From positions 1 to 46,059 of the forward strand of contig JAUVXL010000004.1 of assembly GCA_030603595.1 (NCBI GenBank): a DNA stretch of 46,059 nucleotides. Reading direction: 5' to 3'. Shown piece by piece: positions 7,295-15,431 of this stretch. The stretch comes from Sedimentisphaerales bacterium (GTDB lineage Bacteria > Planctomycetota > Phycisphaerae > Sedimentisphaerales > Anaerobacaceae). Numbering within the stretch: position 1 is the first letter of the stretch; each line of letters begins with the position of its first letter. The notes beneath the pieces were generated by a model. It was not told the DNA's origin, ran no database searches, and worked only from the letters and a program-made list of their open reading frames with translations. The translations under genes and the position numbers were made by a program.

Positions 7295-9016
7295 ATGAGA
7301 TTTATTGCCGTAGTACTGTTTCTGATCAACGTTTCGATAGTTAATGCGATGCCTGGATTTTTTAGTCGTGCCGAGGGAGACAATTCCGTGCAGTCGGCTG
7401 CGGAGAGGGGGGCAGGCGGGAATGGTTTGGGCGATATGCTCGCTCCTACTCCGCCTATGGGGTGGAATAGCTGGAACGCTTTTGCGGCTGATATCGATGA
7501 GCAGAAGATCAGGCAGATAGCGGATGCTATGGTGGATTCGGGGATGAGGGACGCGGGCTATACCTACCTCGTTCTGGACGACGGCTGGATGGCTAAGAAG
7601 CGGGATGCCGACGGGAATTTAGTGGCGGATCCCAATAAGTTTCCGAGCGGGATGAAGGCTATCGGGGATTACATTCACAGTAAGGGATTGAAGTACGGCA
7701 TTTACGAGGACCGCGGGCATTTGACGTGCCAGCAGCTTCCGGGCAGCTTCAAACACGAGCAGGCGGATATGAGCATCTTTGCATTGTGGGGGGTGGATTA
7801 TATCAAGATGGATAGCTGCTTTGCCGAGAACAACGGCCGATTGAGCACCGAGGATTATGCAATCTACAGGAATTGCATCACTAAGACGGGTCGGCCGATA
7901 GTTTTGAGTATATCCGATTTCGGCAACGGGGCGTGGGCGTGGGGCGGGAAAGAGACGGCGCAGTTGTGGCGGACTTCCGGCGATATATATCCGTGGATGG
8001 ATTCGGTTTACCATTCCGCCGAGACCTCGGCCGGCGATCGGTGCATACATCCGGGGTTTAACGGGCTGGGACAGTTCGCCGGGCCGGGGCACTGGAACGA
8101 TCCCGATATGCTGCAGGTCGGCAATCTGAAGAAGGATATCGAGAACAGGGCCCATTTCAGTCTTTGGTGTATTTTGGCGGCGCCGCTGATGGCGGGGAAT
8201 GATCTTAGGGAAATGTCCGAGGAAACAAGGAAGGTGCTGACCTCGCCGGAGGTTATCAAAGTGAATCAGGATCCGCGAGGCATCCAGGGATATAAAGTTT
8301 ACGACAGCGGCGATCATGAGGTATATAACAAGCCTTTGAATGACGGGACTACGGCTGTTCTGTTGCTCAATAAGGGCAGGGAGATTGGCGATATTACCGT
8401 TATGTGGGAAAGAATCGGGCTTGCGGGCCGGCAGAAGGTGCGGGATTTGTGGGCGCGGGAGGACTTGGGCTACCACGCAGATTCCTATACCGCGAAAAAT
8501 CTGCCTCGGCACGGGCATGTGCTGATTAAGGTAGGTTCGGGGGGGCGGTTGATTGCGGGGCCTGCGGCTGTGCCTGCGGAGAAGTATATGATTACGAAGG
8601 CCGGGGAAACGTTTTTGAGCGATTTGTATTATATCTGGAAGAATAGCAATGCTCCTGTTAGTGATAAGAATTACAACAATGACCCGATTGCGATTGGGGG
8701 GAGGACGTACAAGAAGGGGCTGGGGTGCAAGAGTAATTCGAGGATGATGTATAAGATCAACGGGCGGGCGCGGAGGTTCAGGGCTGTTGTCGGGCTGGAC
8801 GATTCGTATGGCGGGGAGGAAACGGGCAGATTTCGCATTCTTAATGAGGATTTCTTCGGCAACAAGGTGCTTTTTGACAGCGGCAGGATGAAGGCCGGGT
8901 CTGCGGGGAAGGGTGTTGATATCGACGTTAGCGATGTAAAGTGCCTGCTGCTGGTATTCGAGGGCAAGAATGTGGTCGGCAATTGGGCTGACGCTCGGGT
9001 GATTGCAGTAGATTGA
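7295..9016 (+). CDS. Secreted alpha-galactosidase (GH27) with C-terminal NPCBM domain
   Basis: Hydrolyses terminal alpha-galactosides; predicted exported. The 573-residue product has a signal peptide (about 1-18, 'MRFIAVVLFLINVSIVNA'), a GH27 barrel (about 50-330) and beta-sandwich. 'PPMGWNSWNAF' (54-63) and 'LVLDDGWM' are family hallmarks. Asp173 in 'YIKMDSC' is the expected nucleophile, Asp230 in 'RTSGDIYPW' the expected acid/base, and 'GPGHWNDPDML' is also present. Residues about 430-573 look like an NPCBM galactose-binding module. The ATG at 7295 is preferred over 7277 because GAGGA lies nine bases upstream and the signal peptide starts there. It stands alone, with repeats on both sides. 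Confidence 0.93.
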   Translation: MRFIAVVLFLINVSIVNAMPGFFSRAEGDNSVQSAAERGAGGNGLGDMLAPTPPMGWNSWNAFAADIDEQKIRQIADAMVDSGMRDAGYTYLVLDDGWMAKKRDADGNLVADPNKFPSGMKAIGDYIHSKGLKYGIYEDRGHLTCQQLPGSFKHEQADMSIFALWGVDYIKMDSCFAENNGRLSTEDYAIYRNCITKTGRPIVLSISDFGNGAWAWGGKETAQLWRTSGDIYPWMDSVYHSAETSAGDRCIHPGFNGLGQFAGPGHWNDPDMLQVGNLKKDIENRAHFSLWCILAAPLMAGNDLREMSEETRKVLTSPEVIKVNQDPRGIQGYKVYDSGDHEVYNKPLNDGTTAVLLLNKGREIGDITVMWERIGLAGRQKVRDLWAREDLGYHADSYTAKNLPRHGHVLIKVGSGGRLIAGPAAVPAEKYMITKAGETFLSDLYYIWKNSNAPVSDKNYNNDPIAIGGRTYKKGLGCKSNSRMMYKINGRARRFRAVVGLDDSYGGEETGRFRILNEDFFGNKVLFDSGRMKAGSAGKGVDIDVSDVKCLLLVFEGKNVVGNWADARVIAVD

Positions 9017-9305
9017 GATGGTCCGGCATGCCTGGTACGCTCGGCCCGAGTAGTCGAGCTTTGGGGGGGCACAAGTTGGGAAGTGAGGGGTTTTGATTGT
9101 TTTGGGAGAAGCGGGACTTGGGGTAGGTTGGGGTATTTGTTTGAGGGAGCAATGGTTGGTTTTGCGCGTTTTTTGGGGTGAAACCTGGTGAGATGCATGT
9201 TTTTCTTGAAATGTGCAATAAAGAATCGGTGCTCATGCGTCTTTATATATGAGACCTCAGCGTAATGTGAGAAGTAGCGAAGTATCTGTTGAGCAGGATG
9301 CAGAG

Positions 9306-9470
9306 ATGTTACGGAAAATAACAACCGGGTTTGCAGCGGCCGTCAGGCTGATAGCGGCGGAGAATCTCAAGGTCCTGCGCAGTCTTGTCAGGGATGTGAC
9401 CGGGTTGCTGTCGCGTCCGGGCCAAGTCCAAAGGAATGCAAGACTGCGTGGTGGGAAGAAGCTAACCTAA
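9306..9470 (+). CDS. Short hypothetical ORF before a terminator
   Basis: A 54-residue frame starting 'MLRKITTGFAAAVRLIAAEN' with CAGGA upstream; the frame is open further to 9249. The predicted peptide is basic and helical, and lacks a recognisable domain, a signal or cysteines. The reason to list it is that a strong rightward terminator lies 32 bases after its stop, so something is transcribed here. It could instead be the 3' part of the alpha-galactosidase transcript or a small RNA. Confidence 0.3.
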   Translation: MLRKITTGFAAAVRLIAAENLKVLRSLVRDVTGLLSRPGQVQRNARLRGGKKLT

Positions 9471-9501
9471 AACCAGGAAATGATAGCCTTCCTTAAGGTG
9501 A

Positions 9502-9541
9502 CTGGATGCGTATGCAGGCCTTACGCATCCAGTTTTTTTTT
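9502..9541 (+). terminator. Rho-independent terminator
   Basis: CTGGATGCGTA (9502-9512) pairs perfectly with TACGCATCCAG (9522-9532) around a 9-base loop and is followed by nine T. It ends rightward transcripts from the alpha-galactosidase gene or the short ORF at 9306-9470. Confidence 0.92.
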
Positions 9542-9579
9542 GGCCTGCATTTTTTATTAACCGCCGAGATCGCGGGTTT

Positions 9580-9829
9580 GGACACGGCCAAACAAGTTTG
9601 ACCGTGCCACCCCTGGCGGCGCGCTGGGATTGTGTATTGCGTGACAGTGCGGATGTTGGAAGGAGGGGGGCTGCGGGGCCGTTGAAAAACCCCATAGCAA
9701 TGACCGGCCAATGGCACAAAAGGTGGTTCTTGGTGTCCGGACACGGCCAAACAAGTTTGACCGTGCCACCCTTGGCGGCGCGCTGGGATTGTGTATTGCG
9801 TGGCAGTGCGGATGTTGGAAGGAGGAGGG
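9580..9829. repeat. Tandem pair of a 91-bp repeat with dispersed-repeat filler
   Basis: A 91-bp unit starting GGACACGGCCAAACAAG and ending near GGAAGGAGG occurs at 9580-9670 and again at 9739-9829 with about five differences. The sequence between and including the start of the second copy (9681-9773) is also found at 26253-26345 with only a few differences. ORFs over this region are repeat artefacts. Confidence 0.88.
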
Positions 9830-9832
9830 TGG

Positions 9833-10378
9833 CTACCAGCTTTCCGGGTAGCGAACGGACTTGGGATGGATGGTGAATTTCTGAGACAGCTTCTCTATCA
9901 GTGCATAGGTCCTTTTGATCTGATATTCGGTGGGCGGCGTGCCTCTTCCATCTGCTATGACGCAGATGCGTATGGTTTGGCTCGGGCTGTTCCATGCCCG
10001 GCTGGGTATGATGGGCCATTGTCTCTGCCATTTCGCAGTGGAGAGCACTTGTCCGTCGCCTGCTCCGGCTCCATTGCAGACGACGAAATGACAATTGAGG
10101 TCCTTCGCATTAGACAGGCCATATCGTGAGGCCAACTGCTCTATATTGCCAGCCGACGTGCTGCTGAAGTGCACCTCGACGCTCCGCCACCTCTCCGGCT
10201 GTTGAGCCACTCGAGAACGGAGAGCTTCGGCGATGGGGTCAAGGCCAATGTAGCTGGCAAGACTGAACGGGCCCGCCAGAGGGGGCCTGCCGCTGAGAAC
10301 CATCAGGATTATCGCGCCGGCTGTCATCGAGACAAGCAGGGCGACCAAGACCTTAACAACTCTGGGCTGATTCGACAT
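9833..10378 (-). CDS. Membrane-anchored N-acetylmuramoyl-L-alanine amidase-like protein, catalytic residues partly lost
   Basis: A 181-residue protein with one N-terminal membrane segment (about 8-29). The rest resembles the amidase_2/PGRP fold found in many planctomycete proteins: 'WRSVEVHFSSTSAGN' lines up with the usual 'IVIHHSAT' strand, and 'CHFVVCNGAGAGDGQV' with 'YHFVIGNGNGSGDG'. The later His normally found in 'GAHA' is replaced (here 'SRAW'), so zinc binding and activity may be lost. It may bind rather than cut peptidoglycan. A GTG start at 10411 is also possible; the ATG at 10378 gives a normal membrane anchor. It stands alone between repeats and the DUF4954 leader. Confidence 0.6.
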   Translation of the reverse strand: MSNQPRVVKVLVALLVSMTAGAIILMVLSGRPPLAGPFSLASYIGLDPIAEALRSRVAQQPERWRSVEVHFSSTSAGNIEQLASRYGLSNAKDLNCHFVVCNGAGAGDGQVLSTAKWQRQWPIIPSRAWNSPSQTIRICVIADGRGTPPTEYQIKRTYALIEKLSQKFTIHPKSVRYPESW

Positions 10379-10651
10379 AGTCCAATCCAGGCTAACGACA
10401 CAAGAACTCACGCTTAACTACTTTGGGAAAATGCAACGTAGTCATATTGTACACATCGGCACGTATTAGTAGGTTACTCCAAATTTTGCCGAAAATTTTT
10501 TGTTCATTCGGCCTTCATTAAAAAGGTCCGAGGCGGTTCTATGAAGATGCGAGAGGTTCTTAGAAGTGTTTCGGCCAACGCGGAGTTTTTTGGAATCGTG
10601 CAAGCGAAGTCTTCACAAATACGTTGTTATAAATGTGTTGATTTATGGGAC

Positions 10652-10712
10652 GCCGGCGAGTACACTGCCTCGGTCGGGTTCCGAGACGTTTGTTCTCGGT
10701 GGGGGCGCCGGC
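10652..10712 (+). promoter_or_regulatory. Structured leader with alternative hairpins upstream of the DUF4954 gene
   Basis: GCCGGCG (10652-10658) can pair with CGCCGGC (10706-10712). Within this outer stem CTCGG (10669-10673) can pair with CCGAG (10681-10685), or CCGAGA (10681-10686) can pair with TCTCGG (10694-10699). The two inner hairpins share bases and exclude each other, which is how many RNA switches work. It sits 41 bases before the start codon. No known riboswitch class is recognised. The region 10379-10651 shows no gene. Confidence 0.4.
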
Positions 10713-10753
10713 TGTAAGTCAATGGTCTTTTCAACCAGAAGCGAGGTGCAAGG

Positions 10754-12781
10754 ATGACGTCGGAATTTTGTGGCGACAGTGAACACAAGCAAGAGCGTTT
10801 TCGTACACGTCGGTTGTCGGCAGAGGAGATTTCTCGACTGCAGGGCCAAGGGTGTAGCTGTGACGACTGGTCGCAGGTCGAGGTTGGCGAGGGATTCGAG
10901 GCGGCAGCGGTGCGGGCGACGCATTTTAGCGGACGCGTTAGGCTTGGCGCGTTCAACAAGCGCATAGCTCTCCGGGGCGGCATCGAAAGGCCAGCGGGCA
11001 TCAGCGATGCAACGATTCACAACTGCACAATCGGTGACAACGTCTATATCGACCGGATCGGGAACTGCATCGCCAACTACGTTATCGAAAGCGACGTTAT
11101 AATCGAAAACGTGGATCTGCTTGCCGTCGAGGGGGAAAGCTCGTTCGGCAACGGGACGGAGGTTGCCGTTGTCAACGAGGCGGGGGGCAGGGAAATACCG
11201 ATTTACGACCGTCTTTCGGCCCATACGGCCTATATTCTGGCGTTTTATCGCCATCGCCCGCAAGTAATCAAGCGCCTCAAGGCGATGATCGGCGAATATA
11301 CCGCCTCGATAACCTCTTCCACAGGGCGTATTTGCGTGGGCAGCAGGCTGAGCAACTGCCGAATCATCAAGAATCTCAGGGTCGGCCCGGCCGCCGTGAT
11401 CGAGGGGGTCAACCGGCTCGATAACGGCTCGATCAATAGCTGCGCCGAAGATCCGGTCTATATCGGACCGGGTGTTTTTGCCGAGGATTTCATCGTTTGC
11501 AGCGGTTCTAAGATCACCGACGGGACCATAATATCGGAATGTTTTGTCGGGCAGGGCGTCGAATTGTCCAAACATTACTCCGCGGAGAAATCGGTGTTTT
11601 TCGCGAACTGCGGGGGCTTCCACGGGGAGGCATGCGCGGTATTTGCCGGGCCATATACCGTTACCCATCACAAGTCCACGCTGCTGATCGCAGGGTTATT
11701 CTCCTTCCTTAACGCCGGCAGTGGAACCAACCAGAGCAACCATATGTACAAGCTGGGCCCGAACCACCAGGGGATTGTCGAACGGGGGTCCAAGACGGCC
11801 AGTGACTCGTATATGCTCTGGCCTGCGAAGGTCGGCCCGTTCACAGTCGTGATGGGCAGGCACTACAGGAATTCGGACACTTCCGAGATGCCTTTTTCAT
11901 ACCTGATCGAGCACGAAGACGAGAGTATTCTCGTGCCCGGTGTGAACCTGCGCAGTGTGGGAACGGTTCGAGATGCGCGGAAATGGCCGAGACGAGACAG
12001 ACGCAAGGATCCGAACAAGCTCGACCATATCAACTTCAAGCTTCTGAGCCCTTATACGATTCAAAAGATGCTCAGCGGAAGCTGCCTGCTCAGAAATCTC
12101 AAGGCCACATCCGGGGAGAACACCGATTACTTCACCTACAACAATGTCAAGATTGCGAAATCGTCGCTTGAAGGAGGCATTAAGTTCTATGGAATCGGGA
12201 CGGATAAGTTTCTCGGTAATTGTCTGCTCAAGCGTCTGGAGGGCAAGCAGTTAGGGAGCGTTGAGGAGTTTCGCTCGGCGCTGGCGCCTGAAAGCGGGAT
12301 AGGGGCCGGCAAATGGATAGACCTGGCCGGGCTGCTTGCGCCGCAGGAGGTCGTTGAGAAGCTGCTCGGAGCAATCGAAAGCGGCGTCGTCGCCACGCTG
12401 GATCAGGTGGCCGAGGCGTTTCGGTCCATCCACGAGGATTACACTTCGTATGAATGGACCTGGGCCACAGGCGTGCTGCAGCAGCGGCTCGGCAGGACAG
12501 TGGACCATGTCAGCCCGGATGATGTTATTGAACTGGTCAAGATATGGAAGTCGGCGGTGGTCGAGTTGGACCAAATGCTCCGTGCCGATGCGAAAAGGGA
12601 ATTCGCCGCGCCCGCCCAGATCGGATTCGGAGTCGATGGGGATAATGCAAGCAGAAAGGCCGACTTCGAGCAGGTCAGGGGCGCATTCGAAGAAAACAGC
12701 TTCGTGCGTGAAATCGAAGGGCATATAGCCCGCAAGACCGCGCTTGCGGAGGAGTTGATCGCAAGGCTTGAAAAAATCTAG
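10754..12781 (+). CDS. DUF4954 family protein (left-handed beta-helix, acyl/nucleotidyltransferase-like)
   Basis: A 675-residue cytoplasmic protein matching DUF4954 in style. Residues about 70-330 are rich in hexapeptide-like turns ('IHNCTIGDNVYIDRIGNCIA', 'ISECFVGQGVELS') that would form a left-handed beta-helix, as in sugar-phosphate acyl- and nucleotidyltransferases. A central segment has 'GLFSFLNAGSGTNQSNHMYK' and 'GPNHQGIVERGSK'. The C-terminal 150 residues are helical. No signal peptide. ATG 10754 has GAGG upstream. The next gene in the same direction is nagB, so a role in amino-sugar metabolism is plausible. The biochemical function is not established to my knowledge. Confidence 0.8.
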   Translation: MTSEFCGDSEHKQERFRTRRLSAEEISRLQGQGCSCDDWSQVEVGEGFEAAAVRATHFSGRVRLGAFNKRIALRGGIERPAGISDATIHNCTIGDNVYIDRIGNCIANYVIESDVIIENVDLLAVEGESSFGNGTEVAVVNEAGGREIPIYDRLSAHTAYILAFYRHRPQVIKRLKAMIGEYTASITSSTGRICVGSRLSNCRIIKNLRVGPAAVIEGVNRLDNGSINSCAEDPVYIGPGVFAEDFIVCSGSKITDGTIISECFVGQGVELSKHYSAEKSVFFANCGGFHGEACAVFAGPYTVTHHKSTLLIAGLFSFLNAGSGTNQSNHMYKLGPNHQGIVERGSKTASDSYMLWPAKVGPFTVVMGRHYRNSDTSEMPFSYLIEHEDESILVPGVNLRSVGTVRDARKWPRRDRRKDPNKLDHINFKLLSPYTIQKMLSGSCLLRNLKATSGENTDYFTYNNVKIAKSSLEGGIKFYGIGTDKFLGNCLLKRLEGKQLGSVEEFRSALAPESGIGAGKWIDLAGLLAPQEVVEKLLGAIESGVVATLDQVAEAFRSIHEDYTSYEWTWATGVLQQRLGRTVDHVSPDDVIELVKIWKSAVVELDQMLRADAKREFAAPAQIGFGVDGDNASRKADFEQVRGAFEENSFVREIEGHIARKTALAEELIARLEKI

Positions 12782-12857
12782 CCCCCCAGCACGGCACAAA
12801 AAAGGGGGATTTGCAAAAAAAGCCAAATTACCATTTGCTCCGGCAGCCGGAACTCAG

Positions 12858-12895
12858 TTAAATAGTTCCGGCTTTCCGCAACAGGTACTAAATAG
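12858..12895. repeat. Short relative of the 21233-21365 inverted-repeat element
   Basis: TTTCCGCAACAGGTACTAA (from 12873) matches the right end of the element at 21343-21365 with only two differences over 23 bp. The piece is bracketed by TTAAATAG (12858-12865) and CTAAATAG (12888-12895). It looks like an internally deleted copy. A 9-bp hairpin GCCGGAACT/AGTTCCGGC (12846-12872) overlaps its left side. Confidence 0.6.
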
Positions 12896-12984
12896 GCTCA
12901 TGGGGCTTGATTCCGTGCTTTGATCTGCAATTTTATGCGGTGCAAGCCTGAAATGTTAACCGTTTCTATAGGAGAATTGTGCAA

Positions 12985-13797
12985 ATGAGAGTCATAATTG
13001 AACCGGACTATGAAACAGCAGCGAAATGGACTGCCGGCTACATTGTCAAGAAGATAGACGAATCCGGCGCAATCGCCGACAATCCGTTTGTTCTGGGCCT
13101 GCCGACGGGTTCTTCGCCGATTGGCGTATATGACGAATTGGCGGCGCTTCACAAGGCCGGGAAGGTTTCGTTCAAAAACGTAGTAACCTTCAATATGGAC
13201 GAATATGTGAATCTGCCCGAGGACCACCCCGAAAGCTACCATTCGTTCATGGATAAATACCTGTTCAGCCATGTGGATATCCCGAAGGAAAACATCAATA
13301 TCCTCAACGGCAACGCACCGGACCTCGAAGCCGAATGCGCCCGGTATGAAGAAAAGATGCGCAGCGTCGGCGGCGTGAAGCTCTTCCTCGGCGGGATAGG
13401 CCCCGACGGGCATATAGCTTTCAACGAGCCGGCTTCGTCGTTATCGTCGAGAACCCGCGTTAAGACGCTGACTTACGATACTATAGTGGCCAATTCGCGA
13501 TTTTTTGACAACGACGCTAATAAAGTCCCGAAAACCGCCCTGACCGTCGGTGTTGGGACGGTTATGGATGCCGAAGAGGTTATCATTATCGTGAACGGCC
13601 ACAATAAAGCTCGGGCGCTTCATCACGCTATTGAAGAAGGCGTCAATCAGATGTGGACCATCAGCGGCCTGCAGATGCACCGCAACGGCATCATTGTCTG
13701 CGACGATGAAGCAACGGCGGAGTTGAAGGTCGGAACGGTGAACTACTTCAAGGACATAGAGTCAGCGAATCTCGACCCCGGCAGTCTGCTGAAATAG
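12985..13797 (+). CDS. nagB: Glucosamine-6-phosphate deaminase NagB
   Basis: Converts glucosamine 6-phosphate to fructose 6-phosphate and ammonia; cytoplasmic. The 270-residue product matches NagB in length and motif positions: '[13 protein letters not shown]' (37-49), '[10 protein letters not shown]' with Asp72, and '[14 protein letters not shown]' with Asp141, His143 and Glu148, the same numbers as in the E. coli enzyme. The ATG at 12985 has GGAG ten bases upstream; a GTG at 12979 is in frame but is too close to it. The gene follows the DUF4954 gene after about 200 bases and may share its transcript. Confidence 0.96.
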   Translation: MRVIIEPDYETAAKWTAGYIVKKIDESGAIADNPFVLGLPTGSSPIGVYDELAALHKAGKVSFKNVVTFNMDEYVNLPEDHPESYHSFMDKYLFSHVDIPKENINILNGNAPDLEAECARYEEKMRSVGGVKLFLGGIGPDGHIAFNEPASSLSSRTRVKTLTYDTIVANSRFFDNDANKVPKTALTVGVGTVMDAEEVIIIVNGHNKARALHHAIEEGVNQMWTISGLQMHRNGIIVCDDEATAELKVGTVNYFKDIESANLDPGSLLK

Positions 13798-13865
13798 GCC
13801 GACCCCGCCTCGGCGGGCCGGTATAACATCCAACCATCACAAGCGCCGACCGTAAGGGATGGGTG

Positions 13866-13910
13866 CATCCCGGCGCCCCGTAAGGGGCAGGCTTACGCTT
13901 GGGGCTTGTT
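13866..13910. repeat. Dispersed repeat, also at 15308-15350
   Basis: 'ATCCCGGCGCCCC', a short variable part, then 'GGGCAGGCTTACGCTTGGGGC' type sequence is repeated at 15308-15350 with the ending 'ACAGGCTTACACTTTGGGC'. Both copies lie in intergenic DNA flanking the lipoprotein isomerase gene. The first could form a GCCCCGTAAGGGGC hairpin between the convergent nagB and isomerase genes. Confidence 0.6.
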
Positions 13911-13936
13911 GGTTTGTCCTATCCGTTTGCAGTGCT

Positions 13937-15118
13937 CTATTTGGGAGCAACGCCGGGAGCGCTTGGCGCGCCTGGGACGCGAGACGGCGCGGCGGGCTTG
14001 GGCTCCATGCCGGGTGCATAGACGATTTTTGCACCGGTCTTGAGCTTTTCGACGTACTTAACGGCCAAATCTCTCAGCTTTCTCTGGCCCTGCTCGGCCA
14101 TGATGCCAGCTTTGGCCTCTTCAAATGAGGTAGTGCTTGCCTCCTTGCGGTCTGTGACCTTTATGATGTGGAATCCGTATTGCGTTTCCACTATGTTGCT
14201 GACCTTGCCGACCTTCAACTCGAATGCGGCCTTATCAAATGGCGGGACCATCTTGCCCCTGCCGAAGAAGCTCAGGTCGCCGCCTCGCGGCGCCGAGGAC
14301 GGGTCCTGGGAGTGGGCCTTGGCCAGAGCGGCGAAATCGGCGCCTTCATTGATTTGCTTCAAGAGGTCCTCGGCTTTTGCCCTTGCGAGGGCCTTGACCT
14401 GATTCGGATCGGAGTTGGGGTCCGTCAGGTCGGTCTTTATCAGGATATGGCTGGCCCTGGTTTGCTCTGGGATATCGTACTTGGCCTTATTCTTCTCGTA
14501 ATATGCCTTGGCGTCGGCTTCGGTAAAACTCGCCTCATCGGGAAATTCTTTGGCCATTAGTTTCTGCTGACCGAGCACTGTTCGAATCTGGGTCTTCAAC
14601 TGCTCGAAGTCATAGCCGTAAGTCTCCATCTTCGCCTTGAACTGGTCGAAAGTAGCCGGGGGCTTTTGCCGTGAAGCCACTTTCATAATTTCATCTGTGA
14701 TATCCTGCTCGGTAACCACTATGCCGGCGATCTTCACTTTTTCATTTAGAAGTTCCATGCTGATCATTTCCTGGAGCGCCTGCTGTCTGTAGAGTGTCTT
14801 CTGCTGCTCGAGAAATGCCGGCGGCAGGTTGGCAGCCTGCTTGATCAGTCGCTCGAGGTGGGGCTTGATGAGGTCGTCCAATTGCTTCTGAGTTATTTCG
14901 GCGCCGTTGACCGTAACCAAGACGGCGTCAGGGGACTTGGTGGTGGTGGGAACCGGCTCGACGTCGGTCTTAACAGGTTCGACGTTGACCTTATCCGGCG
15001 CCGGGGCGGGCTTGTTGGCGTCGGGGCCGGCAGTTTCCTTCGGCTTGCAGCTTGCCAGGCTCAAAACCGTAAATACCAACGCAACCAGCATCAATGCTCT
15101 AATTAAACGAGTTTTCAT
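13937..15118 (-). CDS. Lipoprotein peptidyl-prolyl isomerase (PpiC/SurA/PrsA-like)
   Basis: Predicted envelope folding factor of 393 residues. The N-terminus is a lipoprotein signal with lipobox 'LASC' (Cys at about residue 24), followed by a Pro/Thr-rich linker. A SurA-N-like helical region (about 65-190) precedes the parvulin domain (about 215-320): 'TRASHILIKTDLTDP', 'RGGDLSFFGRGKMVPPFDKA' and 'TQYGFHIIKVTDRKEA'. The C-terminus is Pro/Ala-rich. ATG 15118 is chosen because AGGA lies eight bases upstream and the signal peptide starts there. A promoter is visible at 15179-15207. It could help fold the many exported enzymes encoded nearby. Confidence 0.92.
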   Translation of the reverse strand: MKTRLIRALMLVALVFTVLSLASCKPKETAGPDANKPAPAPDKVNVEPVKTDVEPVPTTTKSPDAVLVTVNGAEITQKQLDDLIKPHLERLIKQAANLPPAFLEQQKTLYRQQALQEMISMELLNEKVKIAGIVVTEQDITDEIMKVASRQKPPATFDQFKAKMETYGYDFEQLKTQIRTVLGQQKLMAKEFPDEASFTEADAKAYYEKNKAKYDIPEQTRASHILIKTDLTDPNSDPNQVKALARAKAEDLLKQINEGADFAALAKAHSQDPSSAPRGGDLSFFGRGKMVPPFDKAAFELKVGKVSNIVETQYGFHIIKVTDRKEASTTSFEEAKAGIMAEQGQRKLRDLAVKYVEKLKTGAKIVYAPGMEPKPAAPSRVPGAPSAPGVAPK

Positions 15119-15152
15119 AATATTCGTCCTTTCGCAGGTGCAAAACAAGAAA

Positions 15153-15168
15153 GCCCTTCATTAAGGGC
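15153..15168 (-). other. Small hairpin at the start of the isomerase leader
   Basis: GCCCTT, a 4-base loop and AAGGGC form a stem just downstream of the predicted transcription start, followed on the minus strand by a T-rich stretch (TTTCTTGTTTT). It could be a weak attenuator or a 5' stabilising hairpin. The T-run is interrupted, so a terminator call would be weak. Confidence 0.35.
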
Positions 15169-15178
15169 AGACGGCCCT

Positions 15179-15207
15179 ATTATTCAAGTGCGGGAGCCGT
15201 TTGTCAA
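15179..15207 (-). promoter_or_regulatory. Sigma-70-type promoter of the lipoprotein isomerase gene
   Basis: Reading leftward: TTGACA (15207-15202), 17-base spacer, AATAAT (15184-15179). The -35 is consensus and the -10 differs by one base. The predicted start lies about 55 bases before the ATG at 15118. Confidence 0.7.
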
Positions 15208-15431
15208 GCTATTTACGACTTTTCCGCGGCAGGGGTGCATGTGCTACGGATGCGGGGCCGTACAAGCCTCGACCGTACAGGAAGGGGGTTTCCCGGTCAG
15301 GGTGTTTATCCCGGCGCCCCTGGGGGACAGGCTTACACTTTGGGCTTGTAATAGTTTTGATCTTTAGTTTGGATGAGCAGCCGCAAAGTGGTAGAATAGC
15401 GGCTAATTTGGTATGTTGCAGGAGATTTTTT

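Noticed and set aside
9462-10094. Several overlapping leftward ORFs of 70-210 residues
   Set aside because: They translate the tandem 91-bp repeats and part of the amidase-like gene in the wrong frame.
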